A stretch of 35,629 nt of DNA, from positions 1 through 35,629 of the forward strand of contig MCFL01000245.1 of assembly GCA_002102555.1 (NCBI GenBank), given 5' to 3'. This stretch comes from Catenaria anguillulae PL171. Lineage: Eukaryota; Blastocladiomycota; Blastocladiomycetes; Blastocladiales; Catenariaceae. Under the pieces are notes generated by a model. That model was not told where the DNA came from and made no database searches. It saw only the letters and a program-made list of their open reading frames with translations. Each line of letters opens with the position of its first letter. Position 1 is the first letter of the stretch. Of the stretch, positions 1-8,915 are shown in pieces. A program made the position numbers and the translations under genes.

Positions 1-81
1 CTTGCAACAGGATATCATCCAGAGGAGGGGTTAATGGTGTACTGCACAGAGTGTGAGTTTGTTGATGTGATCCTCAGTTAG
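1..81 (+). CDS. possible 3' end of a gene cut by the window edge
   Basis: Frame 1 is open from the first base to a TAG at 79-81 and would encode 26 residues ending in a CTECEFVDVILS tail with a CxxC pair. It is too short to identify. It may be the C-terminus of a gene that starts left of the window, or chance. I include it because the reading is uninterrupted up to the edge; nothing else supports it. Confidence 0.2.
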   Translation, partial: LATGYHPEEGLMVYCTECEFVDVILS

Positions 82-682
82 AATCTCGCTCTTTTTCCGT
101 TTATATGGACGTTGGACATCATGCATGACTATTGACTGGGTCCATGTATTAGGTATGTACATAGAGGTTGTATTAGGTAGAGGTTGCTTCGGTTCGTGTC
201 GATCCTAACAAGGTATGCGAACCGCGCTGGCAGGGACGTGCCACGTGAAAAGCCCCAACTTGAGCCCCACCTCTGAACGGAATCGTTCATCATCATCAAT
301 GCCAGTAAATTATGGAACTCCTGTAGTGTGAATTTCCCTATGAATACACCTCGAACATCACGCATTACAAGTTTTGTATCACCTCACCCGCCTGCAGTCC
401 GAGCGACAGGGTCGCTGTCGCACGGCGTTTTGTTCAACCAATTCTTGATCACCAACGTGGAAACGTGGAGGGGACACAACCGCCTGCATTGAAAACAACG
501 CACTAGGCAATGATGCAACGTTCGCATTACAGCTGTTCGAGTCGGCGTGCGAATAGTGGATACTAACATCTGTGCTTTCGGCTCACCGTTTATACCACCA
601 GCGGGGCGGCTCTGTTTTACCCACCCACTCCAAGGATTCCCCCTCCCGTCGAAAGCCGTCTACAGGTTATCCGTCCCCCAAC
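82..682. other. intergenic stretch left of the retroelement
   Basis: About 600 bp in which I recognise no gene. The small open frames here look like chance. The only notable item is the motif at 207-237, which recurs upstream of the ING-like gene. Positions 678-682 (CCAAC) are the left copy of the gypsy target duplication. Confidence 0.5.
207..237 (-). promoter_or_regulatory. 31-bp motif shared with 12474-12504 (copy 1)
   Basis: Read on the minus strand, these 31 bases are identical to 12474-12504 on the plus strand. Both copies are followed by a GATC, and both have GGGGCTCA and CACGTGG a short way upstream. Copy 2 lies about 70 bp upstream of the first ATG of the ING-like gene, so a promoter or 5' UTR element is possible. 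A fragment of a dispersed repeat is equally possible. No gene is visible downstream of this copy. Confidence 0.35.
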
Positions 683-899
683 TGTTGGAGTCGTGTCTGG
701 TGAGCCGTTGGAAACGGGTCACGTGTGTTCAAGTGAGGAATCAGCATTGAATGAGTGAGTTGTGTGTCTCTGTATTGATCATGGATCATCCAGGCCCAGT
801 GGAGCTAAGGAATAGCTCCTCAGATAATACTGGGTCGTCTAGTATATACTACCCGTGCTTAATGACCTCATAGTCTTCATCCATGTAAGCACCCCAACA
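683..899 (+). repeat. 5' LTR of the gypsy element
   Basis: 217 bp, TG...CA ends, identical to 7276-7492. It contains an AGTATATACT TATA-like motif (about 840-849) and a short self-complementary stretch around GGAGCTA/TAGCTCC. The long coding frame is open back into this LTR, but the first sensible ATG lies outside it at 972. Confidence 0.95.
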
Positions 900-971
900 T
901 TTTTTTCATTAAGCTCAGCCAACAGTTTATCCCACACACACAACCTCACCTTCAATCCGCTTACGTGCACC

Positions 972-3900
972 ATGGCCGAACCGCTGCCAATCGCCGACAT
1001 CGATGCTATCGCCGATGGTACCCCGAACGAAATCCTCGCGTGGCTCCAATCTGCCAACGCCGCCAACCGCGAGAGTTTTTTCGAGCGTCACGGCACCATC
1101 CTCGCCGACCCATCGGCTGTCACGCCGAACCTCGAGATTCTCATATTGGGACAAGCGTATTACACTTCCCAACGTCGTGCCAACAATCGCGACGCAGACC
1201 GCATCGAGCGGGAGTTGGAAGAGGATCCAATTGGTGTCAATCCCACGGAGGCGCAATCGGCGTTGCTATCCAACCTCAACAAATTCAAGGGCCGTGCCAA
1301 ACGGTACAGCAAGTACTTGAAGGATGTGGATCCCATCGTCGAGCAGTTGCAGGCCAAGGAGCAAGCGCAGTCGTCGTCGGTTCTGCCGGTCAATTCGGCC
1401 GCGGACAAGGAAGCGCGGAACAGCCCGATCATTTACCTGCCGGAAGGCGAGCCGGTGCCGGAGGATTTGAGGAAGGTGACGTACACGCGGGCTAAGGATG
1501 TGCCTGCCTACGTTGCCGCTTTGCGCAAGCGTTCGTCGCAACACCATGAGCCACTCACCGTGCAGCTCAAGCGCAACGCCATCCACCTGCCGGAACTGGC
1601 CAAAACTCCGGTGGAAAACCTTCCCAACGACCTCGACGACGACGGCGAAATGATTCGCCAACTCATGGACGTCCTGGACCGGCCCAAGCGCTACCAAGCG
1701 CGCATGGCGTTTCTCGACGTCGTCCCCCAAGCTGGCCGCACATTTGCCGAGTACGAGCACAATGTGGCCAAGGCGCTGTTGATTCATGCGCCAATTGGCA
1801 CAGCAGCCAACAACAACCCGCTGCGGACCTGCCCCCTTGTCAAAAACCACATGTTGGGCGTTGCCGAGACCAGCTTCCCTACGGACATCAAGCTGGACAT
1901 GATCGACGCCGCCAATGACTTCGTCACTGACATGCATTCGCTGTTCAAGAGCATTGCCAAGTCAATCTTCCCGCCGCACACCAAATCCACTCGCTTCCGT
2001 CACTTGCTTGGCCAACCCATTGGCTTCAAAGCTCGCGATGGCAACAACAACACGACGGGCGTAGATGCCTCGTCATCTTCCATGGGCGACGAAAAGGAGG
2101 CGGGCACGACTGCTGCGCCAGGAGCAGCTGCTGGCTCATCGAACCGTGGTGGGTTCACACAGCGTGGCGGTGGTGGACACCGTGGCGGCCGTGGTGGCCG
2201 CGGTGGTTACACCAACAAGTACACCATCGCCAATGGGCATTCACAGTCAGCAGCTCATGCAGGGCAAGATCGGGTTCCCGAGGTCATGGTCGCCATGGAC
2301 ACCAGCTCGCCGCACGAATCAGCCAATGCCGCCAAGCGTGCTGCCGAGGAGGACCTTGAGTGCGAGGATGCCCCAAGGAAACGCAAGCGGGCCAGCCGCA
2401 CCACCACGTCGACTGGGCCAAAGATCCAGTTTGTCCCGATTGACTGCAAGGCGTGCAACATGTCGGCGCATGTGGACCGCACCAACATTGCCAACCACCG
2501 CACCGTCGACTGCGACAAGATCACGGCATATGATGTGATGGGCCGCCGCACGGCTGATGCGTTGAACGAGGTGCCTGCCGAGGAGCGCTCTTTGGGTTCC
2601 CTTGGGGATATTCTCAACGACAAGCGTGGCCTGACCGTGCTCGAAGACTTGATCTCGCTGTTAGGCTCGGTCGTGCTGCCGAGTGGGAACCGTCAGGCGG
2701 ACAAGGCGGCGCTCAACTTGAGCAAGGCCGTGGATCTGTTGAGGCGGTACCGCGTGTACATTGACGCCGTGGTGGCGCTCCCGGAGGCGGCCAACATCCC
2801 CGCGCATACGATTGCTGCTGCTTTGCTTTGCTCGATGGCACAACGTTCCCCGTCGTTTCGCAAGTGCTTTTCGGATGACGAGGGATCCGCGGTCTGGCAA
2901 CGTGTTGCACACAATGCCGTCCCAGCAGGGCGCCGCGTGGTGACTGTGTTGCAGGAGGAGATGCCGATGCCCGTGCAGGAGGCGCTTCAGTTGGTTGAGC
3001 AACGCGGCGAGTCGTCCGGTGAAAGCCGTCCCCTCTCCATTGTGGAAGTGGGATCGAGCCAGGTTCCCGGGTCGATGTCGACCAGCAACGCCGCCACTGC
3101 CGACGCTGTGATGCATGAGGCTCATGACGATGTTGAATGTACGCACTGTCCAGTCGTACAACCCCATTCACCTGTCCACTCAGAGACAGTTCCTCACACA
3201 ATTGATGCACCCATTCACATCACACAGGAAGTATGCGCAACGGCTTCGGGGCTCTCACTGCCATCAGATGACCAAGACAAACCATCTTCTGCTGATCCAC
3301 CAGTAACTGTGTTGTTGTCGGATAATACACCAATTGTTGCACCTGACACCCGCTCTGCCCCATCAAGGCGAATTGAGGTAAATGCTGAGCTATTCCCTGT
3401 TGTCGCTCTCCAGACGCAGGCTGCTCGATTGAATTGCCGAACCGGCTCAGAGCTCCATCATGATCTCAGGAAGTCGAGCGGTTCATTCCAGCTCAAAGCC
3501 CTTGCACCGACCACGCTCAAGTGCCGATTGGATACAGCTAGCGACCGCAACGTCCTTCCGCGGCGGCTCATGCACCTGTTCCGCAAGCATATTCGTGACC
3601 CACCGGAAGGGGCATGCATTCGCGGCATTGGCGGTCTTCAACCGTGCTTGGGCGAGCTAGACTTGCTCATTCGATTCAATGGTCGTTCAGTGATTTGCAG
3701 GTTTGGCGTGTACGATGTTGGCGACGAGATCCCACCACTCATTGGCAACACCACGCTTCACACGCTTGGTATCAGCGTCCACAACCTTGATCCAAAACAT
3801 GGCAAGCAACCCCGACAAGACCCCGAGATTGACGATCGCACCCTGCTGTTCCCTGAGGACCAACCGTCGCTTGTGGAGTCGTTACCCGAGGAGGTGCAAG

Positions 3901-6900
3901 CATTGATTGCGGACAACGCTTCGATTCCCGTTGGGAATGCGTGCTCGCACCCGCTGTCGACTGTGGATGTTAACGTGTTGCCTGGCAAGGATTGCCCCGT
4001 GCATGAAAGGGAACGGCCGTTCACGCATGACAAGAAGGTCGTGGTGCAGTCGCAGGTCGATACGTGGGTGGGCGAGGACGTGATTGAGCGGAATTTGTAC
4101 GAGTCGCCGTGGAACTTGAACTTGGTGGTGGTGGAAAAGAAGGATGCGCATGGGAACCACACTGGCTACCGTGTTTGCCTTGATCCGCGGGTCATCAACC
4201 GCATCACGCCCGACGATTCCCACGCTCTCCCGCTCATCTTCGACCACCTCGACGAGGCTTGTGCCGCCAAGGTGTTTTCGTCCATCGACCTCTATGCATC
4301 ATTCCATCAATTCCGCGTCTCGAAGCGCTCGCGCAAGTATCTTTGTTTCAAATGGCAAGGTGTCCAGTACCGATTCAAGCGGGCGCCGTTTGGGCTCAAG
4401 GCGCTTTCGGCTCAGTTTCAACGGGTCATGCAGTCCATCTTTGCCGACCTGCCATTCGTCCGTGTTTACATTGACGACCTGGTCATTTTCAGCATGTCGG
4501 TCGACGAGCACACAGTCCATCTGGTCGAGGTGCTGCGCCGGCTCAACCAATTCAACCTGCGTATCAAGCCGTCGAAGTGCCATTGGTATCGCCCCGAGAT
4601 TCACTACCTTGGCCACGTCATCGGTAATGGCATGATCCGCCCTGCGCCGGCCAAGATTATCGACATTCAGGGTCTCGAGCGCCCGACTACGGGCAAGCAG
4701 GTCCAGTCGCTTCTTGGCACCGTCAACTACTTGCGCCATTTCATGGTCGGCATGGCTACGGTTGCTGCCCCACTCGATGCGCTGCGGTTCGCGACTGTTA
4801 TCACGGACGACGATTGGACGGCCGAGTGCGAGGATGCGTTCAACACGCTCAAGCACATGATCGCGTCGGCGCCGCCGCTTCATGCGCCGAACTGGGACGA
4901 GCCCTTTTACGTTGCAACAGACGCCTCCAACGTGGGCGTCGGCGCCGTACTGTTCCAGGGCTCTCGCGACGAGCCCAGGTACATCACCATGGCGTCACGG
5001 GCCCTCTCCAAATCGGAGCGCAACTACTCGGCCACCAGGAAGGAACTGAGGGCCATCATTTTCGCGCTGGACAAGTTCCGGTACTTTGTTTCGGGCCGCC
5101 GTTTCACGCTCTTCACCGACCACGCTGCCCTCCAATTCATCTTCTCGCAGCCCAAGCTGACGCCCATGCTCGAGAATTGGCTGGACAAGCTGCTCGAAAT
5201 GCCGTTTGACGTGGTGCACATTCCGGGCATCCTCAACGTCTTGCCAGACTGTTTGTCGCGGCTGTACCCAGTTTCCATGGATGGCGTGGCCGCCTACGAC
5301 GATTTCAAGTCGCGCTTTGGTGCACATTCGTCGCCGGTCCGGGTTGACGCAGGCTCGGGAGGGGGTGGAGAGTATCTGGACGAGCAAGTGCAGGCGTTTG
5401 TGTCGGCCATTGCCGAGGAGGTCCAGGACGATTGGATGGACGTCGACGAGGAGGAGCAAGATGACTTGGAGCCCATTGCCATGCAGGTTGATCCGGTCGC
5501 CGCCCTGCTGTCCGAATCTATCATTTGGGACAACAAATCAACCGAGGCAACCTGGCGTGAGGCGAGGGCAATGGATGCTCTGCTCAGCGAGCAAGAAGCG
5601 CGAGGCAGCAAGGTCGATTATTCACTCGCCGCGCAACTAGTCGAACCACTTGATTGGGGGATTGGTGGCTCGGGTCTTCTCGAGCGAATCCTTGCCGAGG
5701 AGAACTATGCGCACGAACAGAACCCGCTCAAGCTCGGTCCCATTCGCCCAAGCATCTGCAACGAGTATGCCGACTTTGTTCTTGCCGCCGTCACGCCCGA
5801 GCGAGACCCCGAGCTGCAGCCGGTGCCCATGGATCCGCCACCGTCGCTTACGGACGTGCTTGATGGGCAACACGACGGGCCAATAACCCCAGTGGAAGAG
5901 CGCCGAGCCGCCCTTGCAACTGCCCACGCGCATGGTCATGCGTCTGGACTCGCGCTCAAGGCCCGCCTCATTCATGATGGCAAGTACTGGCCAAACATGC
6001 TCCGCGATTGCCGCAAATTCGCCCAGCAATGCATCGAGTGCCAGCGGCACACGGTCCGCACCCGCGGGTATCACCCGCCGCAGATGATTCACGCGGCGCT
6101 TCCCATGGACCACCTCGCCATTGACCTGTTCACATGCGACATGACGCCGGACGGATTCAACTATGCACTGCTCGTGATTGACATTGCGACTCGCTTTGCG
6201 TGGCTGTACCCGCTGCAATCCAAGCGGGCCGAGGAGGTCGGCGACCACTTGTACAAGCTATGCTGCGACTTCGGGATTCCGGCCATTGTACAGTCCGACA
6301 ACGGTGGCGAATTCAACAACTCTGTCGTGTCCCACCTGTCGAGCAAGCTCGGATTTGAGCATCGCAAGATTACGGCGTACAATCCCAAGGCTAATGGCGC
6401 AGCCGAGCGCCTGGTCCGGACCATCAAGAGCAAGTTGTTTGCCGAGGTCAAGGGTAATGTGCCAAGGTGGCCTGAGCGTCTCAAGGCCGTCCAGTTTTGG
6501 TACAACCAGACCGTGCACCGTCGCCATGGCTCCACGCCTTTTTCGCTGATGTTTGCCCGTGCGCCCGTCCCACCATCTGCGTCATCCTGGCCAGAGGCAA
6601 AGAAGCCTGTCACCCTTGACGAGCTGGGCCGTTTGGCCGAGCACATGGCCCGTGTTGTTTGGCCAGCAGTCGAGGAGCGGACTCAGCACTACTCCAAGCG
6701 CGCCTACGAGCAGTTTATCAAGTCACACCGGATTGTGCATGAGGAGTTCCCAGCAGGCGCGCTGGTAATGCGCAAGGTTGTCGTCAAGGGCAGCAACATG
6801 GAACCCAAGTTTGAGGGTCCGTACACGGTTGTTCGCCGGAATGCAGGTGGCGCGTACTTGCTGCGCGACCGAACTGGCGACATTGTGGCCCAGCGGGCCC

Positions 6901-7217
6901 CCGCCGATCAGCTGCGCCTGGTCTCGTTAGAGGGCAACATTTCCGCTGAGTCATTCGTGATTGAAAAGTTGTTGGATCATCGTGCACATCGTGACGGCAC
7001 ATACTCGTACTTCATCAAGTGGGCGGGATACCCGTTGGACGACGCAACGTGGGAGCACGAGTCGCAGTTCGATACGCAGGAGGTCATTGTCAAGTACTGG
7101 GCGACTCAAGCTGGCAAAGAGCGTCCCTTGCCCAAGCCAGGTAAGAAGAAGGCAGACGAAGATGGATCTGTGCCGAAGAAGCGACGCGTCTTGCTTGGTC
7201 GCGAGTTTGACGTTTGA
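972..7217 (+). CDS. gag-pol polyprotein of the gypsy chromovirus
   Basis: A single frame of 2,081 codons from the ATG in CACCATGG. In order I see: a Gag region with an RGG-rich RNA-binding stretch (about 2150-2210); an aspartic-protease-like segment (about 3530); reverse transcriptase with the YIDD core (about 4467); RNase H (about 4910-5130); an integrase with HHCC zinc module (about 5920-6050) and catalytic core (about 6110-6430); and a C-terminal chromodomain with the KWAGYPLDDATWE motif (about 6950-7070). In this family such domains target integration to modified histones. Fusion of gag and pol in one frame is known in several chromoviruses. Confidence 0.95.
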   Translation: MAEPLPIADIDAIADGTPNEILAWLQSANAANRESFFERHGTILADPSAVTPNLEILILGQAYYTSQRRANNRDADRIERELEEDPIGVNPTEAQSALLSNLNKFKGRAKRYSKYLKDVDPIVEQLQAKEQAQSSSVLPVNSAADKEARNSPIIYLPEGEPVPEDLRKVTYTRAKDVPAYVAALRKRSSQHHEPLTVQLKRNAIHLPELAKTPVENLPNDLDDDGEMIRQLMDVLDRPKRYQARMAFLDVVPQAGRTFAEYEHNVAKALLIHAPIGTAANNNPLRTCPLVKNHMLGVAETSFPTDIKLDMIDAANDFVTDMHSLFKSIAKSIFPPHTKSTRFRHLLGQPIGFKARDGNNNTTGVDASSSSMGDEKEAGTTAAPGAAAGSSNRGGFTQRGGGGHRGGRGGRGGYTNKYTIANGHSQSAAHAGQDRVPEVMVAMDTSSPHESANAAKRAAEEDLECEDAPRKRKRASRTTTSTGPKIQFVPIDCKACNMSAHVDRTNIANHRTVDCDKITAYDVMGRRTADALNEVPAEERSLGSLGDILNDKRGLTVLEDLISLLGSVVLPSGNRQADKAALNLSKAVDLLRRYRVYIDAVVALPEAANIPAHTIAAALLCSMAQRSPSFRKCFSDDEGSAVWQRVAHNAVPAGRRVVTVLQEEMPMPVQEALQLVEQRGESSGESRPLSIVEVGSSQVPGSMSTSNAATADAVMHEAHDDVECTHCPVVQPHSPVHSETVPHTIDAPIHITQEVCATASGLSLPSDDQDKPSSADPPVTVLLSDNTPIVAPDTRSAPSRRIEVNAELFPVVALQTQAARLNCRTGSELHHDLRKSSGSFQLKALAPTTLKCRLDTASDRNVLPRRLMHLFRKHIRDPPEGACIRGIGGLQPCLGELDLLIRFNGRSVICRFGVYDVGDEIPPLIGNTTLHTLGISVHNLDPKHGKQPRQDPEIDDRTLLFPEDQPSLVESLPEEVQALIADNASIPVGNACSHPLSTVDVNVLPGKDCPVHERERPFTHDKKVVVQSQVDTWVGEDVIERNLYESPWNLNLVVVEKKDAHGNHTGYRVCLDPRVINRITPDDSHALPLIFDHLDEACAAKVFSSIDLYASFHQFRVSKRSRKYLCFKWQGVQYRFKRAPFGLKALSAQFQRVMQSIFADLPFVRVYIDDLVIFSMSVDEHTVHLVEVLRRLNQFNLRIKPSKCHWYRPEIHYLGHVIGNGMIRPAPAKIIDIQGLERPTTGKQVQSLLGTVNYLRHFMVGMATVAAPLDALRFATVITDDDWTAECEDAFNTLKHMIASAPPLHAPNWDEPFYVATDASNVGVGAVLFQGSRDEPRYITMASRALSKSERNYSATRKELRAIIFALDKFRYFVSGRRFTLFTDHAALQFIFSQPKLTPMLENWLDKLLEMPFDVVHIPGILNVLPDCLSRLYPVSMDGVAAYDDFKSRFGAHSSPVRVDAGSGGGGEYLDEQVQAFVSAIAEEVQDDWMDVDEEEQDDLEPIAMQVDPVAALLSESIIWDNKSTEATWREARAMDALLSEQEARGSKVDYSLAAQLVEPLDWGIGGSGLLERILAEENYAHEQNPLKLGPIRPSICNEYADFVLAAVTPERDPELQPVPMDPPPSLTDVLDGQHDGPITPVEERRAALATAHAHGHASGLALKARLIHDGKYWPNMLRDCRKFAQQCIECQRHTVRTRGYHPPQMIHAALPMDHLAIDLFTCDMTPDGFNYALLVIDIATRFAWLYPLQSKRAEEVGDHLYKLCCDFGIPAIVQSDNGGEFNNSVVSHLSSKLGFEHRKITAYNPKANGAAERLVRTIKSKLFAEVKGNVPRWPERLKAVQFWYNQTVHRRHGSTPFSLMFARAPVPPSASSWPEAKKPVTLDELGRLAEHMARVVWPAVEERTQHYSKRAYEQFIKSHRIVHEEFPAGALVMRKVVVKGSNMEPKFEGPYTVVRRNAGGAYLLRDRTGDIVAQRAPADQLRLVSLEGNISAESFVIEKLLDHRAHRDGTYSYFIKWAGYPLDDATWEHESQFDTQEVIVKYWATQAGKERPLPKPGKKKADEDGSVPKKRRVLLGREFDV

Positions 7218-7275
7218 GTCGAGTTGAGACCCCTATTCCCAAGTCAAGAGTATCGCTAACGCTGGGAGGGGGTGA

Positions 7276-7492
7276 TGTTGGAGTCGTGTCTGGTGAGCCG
7301 TTGGAAACGGGTCACGTGTGTTCAAGTGAGGAATCAGCATTGAATGAGTGAGTTGTGTGTCTCTGTATTGATCATGGATCATCCAGGCCCAGTGGAGCTA
7401 AGGAATAGCTCCTCAGATAATACTGGGTCGTCTAGTATATACTACCCGTGCTTAATGACCTCATAGTCTTCATCCATGTAAGCACCCCAACA
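7276..7492 (+). repeat. 3' LTR of the gypsy element
   Basis: 217 bp identical to the 5' LTR at 683-899, followed directly by the right target-duplication copy CCAAC at 7493-7497. Confidence 0.95.
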
Positions 7493-7613
7493 CCAACGAT
7501 ACGGTAGCCGCTGCTGGTCAACAAGTGGACTCCTCGTCTGATTCCCGCCACCTTGTTGATGACACAACGCACCTTTGTAATTCCGCACATCCGGCAGCTG
7601 GCGAGTGGTCGAT

Positions 7614-8190
7614 CTGTCGCGGGCAAGCTGGGCATCGAATCTCCCTCTCGGGAACTATCATTCTGAACAGTTAAATCCCAAACCTGTCGACAAACACACC
7701 TCGGGTGGCAAGCCATATAAATACAAGCAATGACACCGCGGCGAGGAGCAGATGTCCGTGATACGTCCGCTTAGCAATCGGCTCTTTTGCAACTACGCCT
7801 CGTCGACCTGGGTTCGAATCCAGGCAAGTTCAGTTGCCTGGCGTTTTGTTTTCCTCTCGCGTTGGCTTCCTCAATTTTCCTAGAAAATAAATGCATTGTC
7901 AATGGCACTATCTAAAACTGCCCGGCCGCCAGTAGGAATACTCTGCAGGCGAAAATAAAAATGTGTAAGGTCGAACCCGTCCAGGTTTGAACCCGGGCCT
8001 GTGAGACCTAAAAGTATAAAAAGCGGATCACACGCGGACGTGTCACGGACATCTGCTCCCCGCTGCGGTTTCATTGCTTGTATTTATATGGCTTGCCACC
8101 CGAGGTGTGTTTGTTGACAGGTTTGGGATTTAACTGTTCAGAATGATAGTTCCCGAGAAGGAGATTCGATGCCCAGCTTGCCCGCGACAG
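7614..8190. mobile_element. palindromic (foldback) element 1 with tRNA-like boxes
   Basis: Two 157-bp inverted arms, 7614-7770 and 8034-8190, match at about 151 of 157 positions by eye and flank a 263-bp centre. Each arm carries TATAAATA (7716-7723 on the plus strand, mirrored on the minus strand). Just inside the left arm a possible D-arm GCAA...TTGC (7774-7790) is followed by a perfect Pol III B-box GGTTCGAATCC (7811-7821) and T-runs (7844-7852). On the minus strand inside the right arm is GGTTCAAACCT (7983-7993) with another B-box-like stretch beside it. I found no clear target duplication. No protein is encoded. It could be a foldback transposon or two SINE-like units joined head to head. 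Confidence 0.7.
7811..7821 (+). promoter_or_regulatory. Pol III B-box (tRNA T-arm-like) in element 1
   Basis: GGTTCGAATCC is an exact match to the tRNA internal promoter B-box consensus. It lies about 90 bp downstream of the TATAAATA motif, and T-runs follow within 30 bp. The surrounding sequence does not fold into a full tRNA, so I do not call a tRNA gene. Confidence 0.55.
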
Positions 8191-8502
8191 TTCCACGTAA
8201 ATAGGCCACAAGATGCGAGCTTTCATGCTGCTTGCATTGTGATTGGTGGAATCGACACAGGTTACACATCATGGCAATATCCTGTCAATCAGCAGCTGGT
8301 GCTATCAAGCAGCTTGAATTACTGCAATCATCATTTGATGGACTTGAGTGGTGCATTAGCGTTTGTTTGTCAATGAGCAGCCAATGAGCAAATGAAACAG
8401 CCAGATCGTGTCACTCACGCAGAAATTGAGGGACCAAACATTAACTTACCGACACTTCACCCTTTCTATGAAGTGTGCACTGCCGCTAGCTGCACAACTT
8501 AG
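8191..8502. other. no recognisable gene
   Basis: About 310 bp downstream of element 1. A short stem (ACACTTCA / TGAAGTGT, about 8451-8477) is the only structure seen. The small open frame over 8143-8376 starts inside the inverted arm and resembles nothing I know. Confidence 0.4.
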
Positions 8503-8622
8503 ACCAAGCCGATTTTTAGGAAAAGTATCCTGGACAAAGATACATGTAAGTTAAGATGGTGAAATTGCGACATGCATGGGTTTTCAGGACTTGACAACAG
8601 ATTTTCCAAAATCGGCTTGGTC
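8503..8622. repeat. 120-bp MITE-like inverted repeat
   Basis: GACCAAGCCGATTTT (8503-8517) is perfectly inverted at 8608-8622, and the complementarity continues a few bases further with a 2-base offset. Total length is 120 bp with no coding potential. The flanks (ACAACTTA and ACACTTGT) are similar but not a clean target duplication. It may be a miniature DNA element or a hairpin; family unknown. Confidence 0.45.
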
Positions 8623-8684
8623 ACACTTGTTACTGGCATCAAAAAGATCCCAACGAAGGTCATTTCATGTTCTTTTATTATGTG

Positions 8685-8705
8685 AGTGCGGAGGGGAGTC
8701 CTCCC
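8685..8705 (+). repeat. left copy of a 21-bp inverted repeat flanking the helicase remnant
   Basis: The 21-mer AGTGCGGAGGGG... is repeated in inverse orientation at 11091-11111 with 20 of 21 matches. It contains a small GGAGG/CCTCC hairpin. The pair brackets 2.4 kb that includes only the helicase remnant, so they may be the ends of the element that carried it. No target duplication is evident. Confidence 0.4.
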
Positions 8706-8915
8706 CCGTAGTGTTCTTCCCGGTTTGCAAAGGGTGTGGCTTGAGTGTTCAAAGCACGTGAAAGTCACGTGAAAGATGTCCTCTTGTCGATCCCTCCTCG
8801 CTCGCTTTGGCGCGTCTCGGTCGGTCCTCGCTTTTTTTTTTTCGACGATGTGTCCTCTTTGTTTCTTCAATGAAAGCAGCCTCATCGCATGACTAAAAGT
8901 GCTCCGCTGTTGTGT

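Larger units (their letters stand above)
683..7492 (+). mobile_element. Ty3/gypsy LTR retrotransposon (chromovirus), looks whole
   Basis: The element is 6,810 bp, bounded by two 217-bp LTRs that begin TGTTGG and end CCAACA. It is flanked by the 5-bp duplication CCAAC (678-682 and 7493-7497). The LTRs read identical base for base, so the insertion is very recent. One long gag-pol frame lies between them, ending in a chromodomain, which defines the chromovirus branch. A purine-rich tract (about 7262-7275) sits just before the 3' LTR. I could not recognise a primer binding site matching a tRNA after the 5' LTR; some chromoviruses self-prime. It looks whole, with no breaks seen. Confidence 0.95.

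Noticed and set aside
855-971. Upstream extension of the gypsy coding frame into the LTR
   Set aside because: Coding would start inside the 5' LTR; the ATG at 972 in a good context is the natural start.
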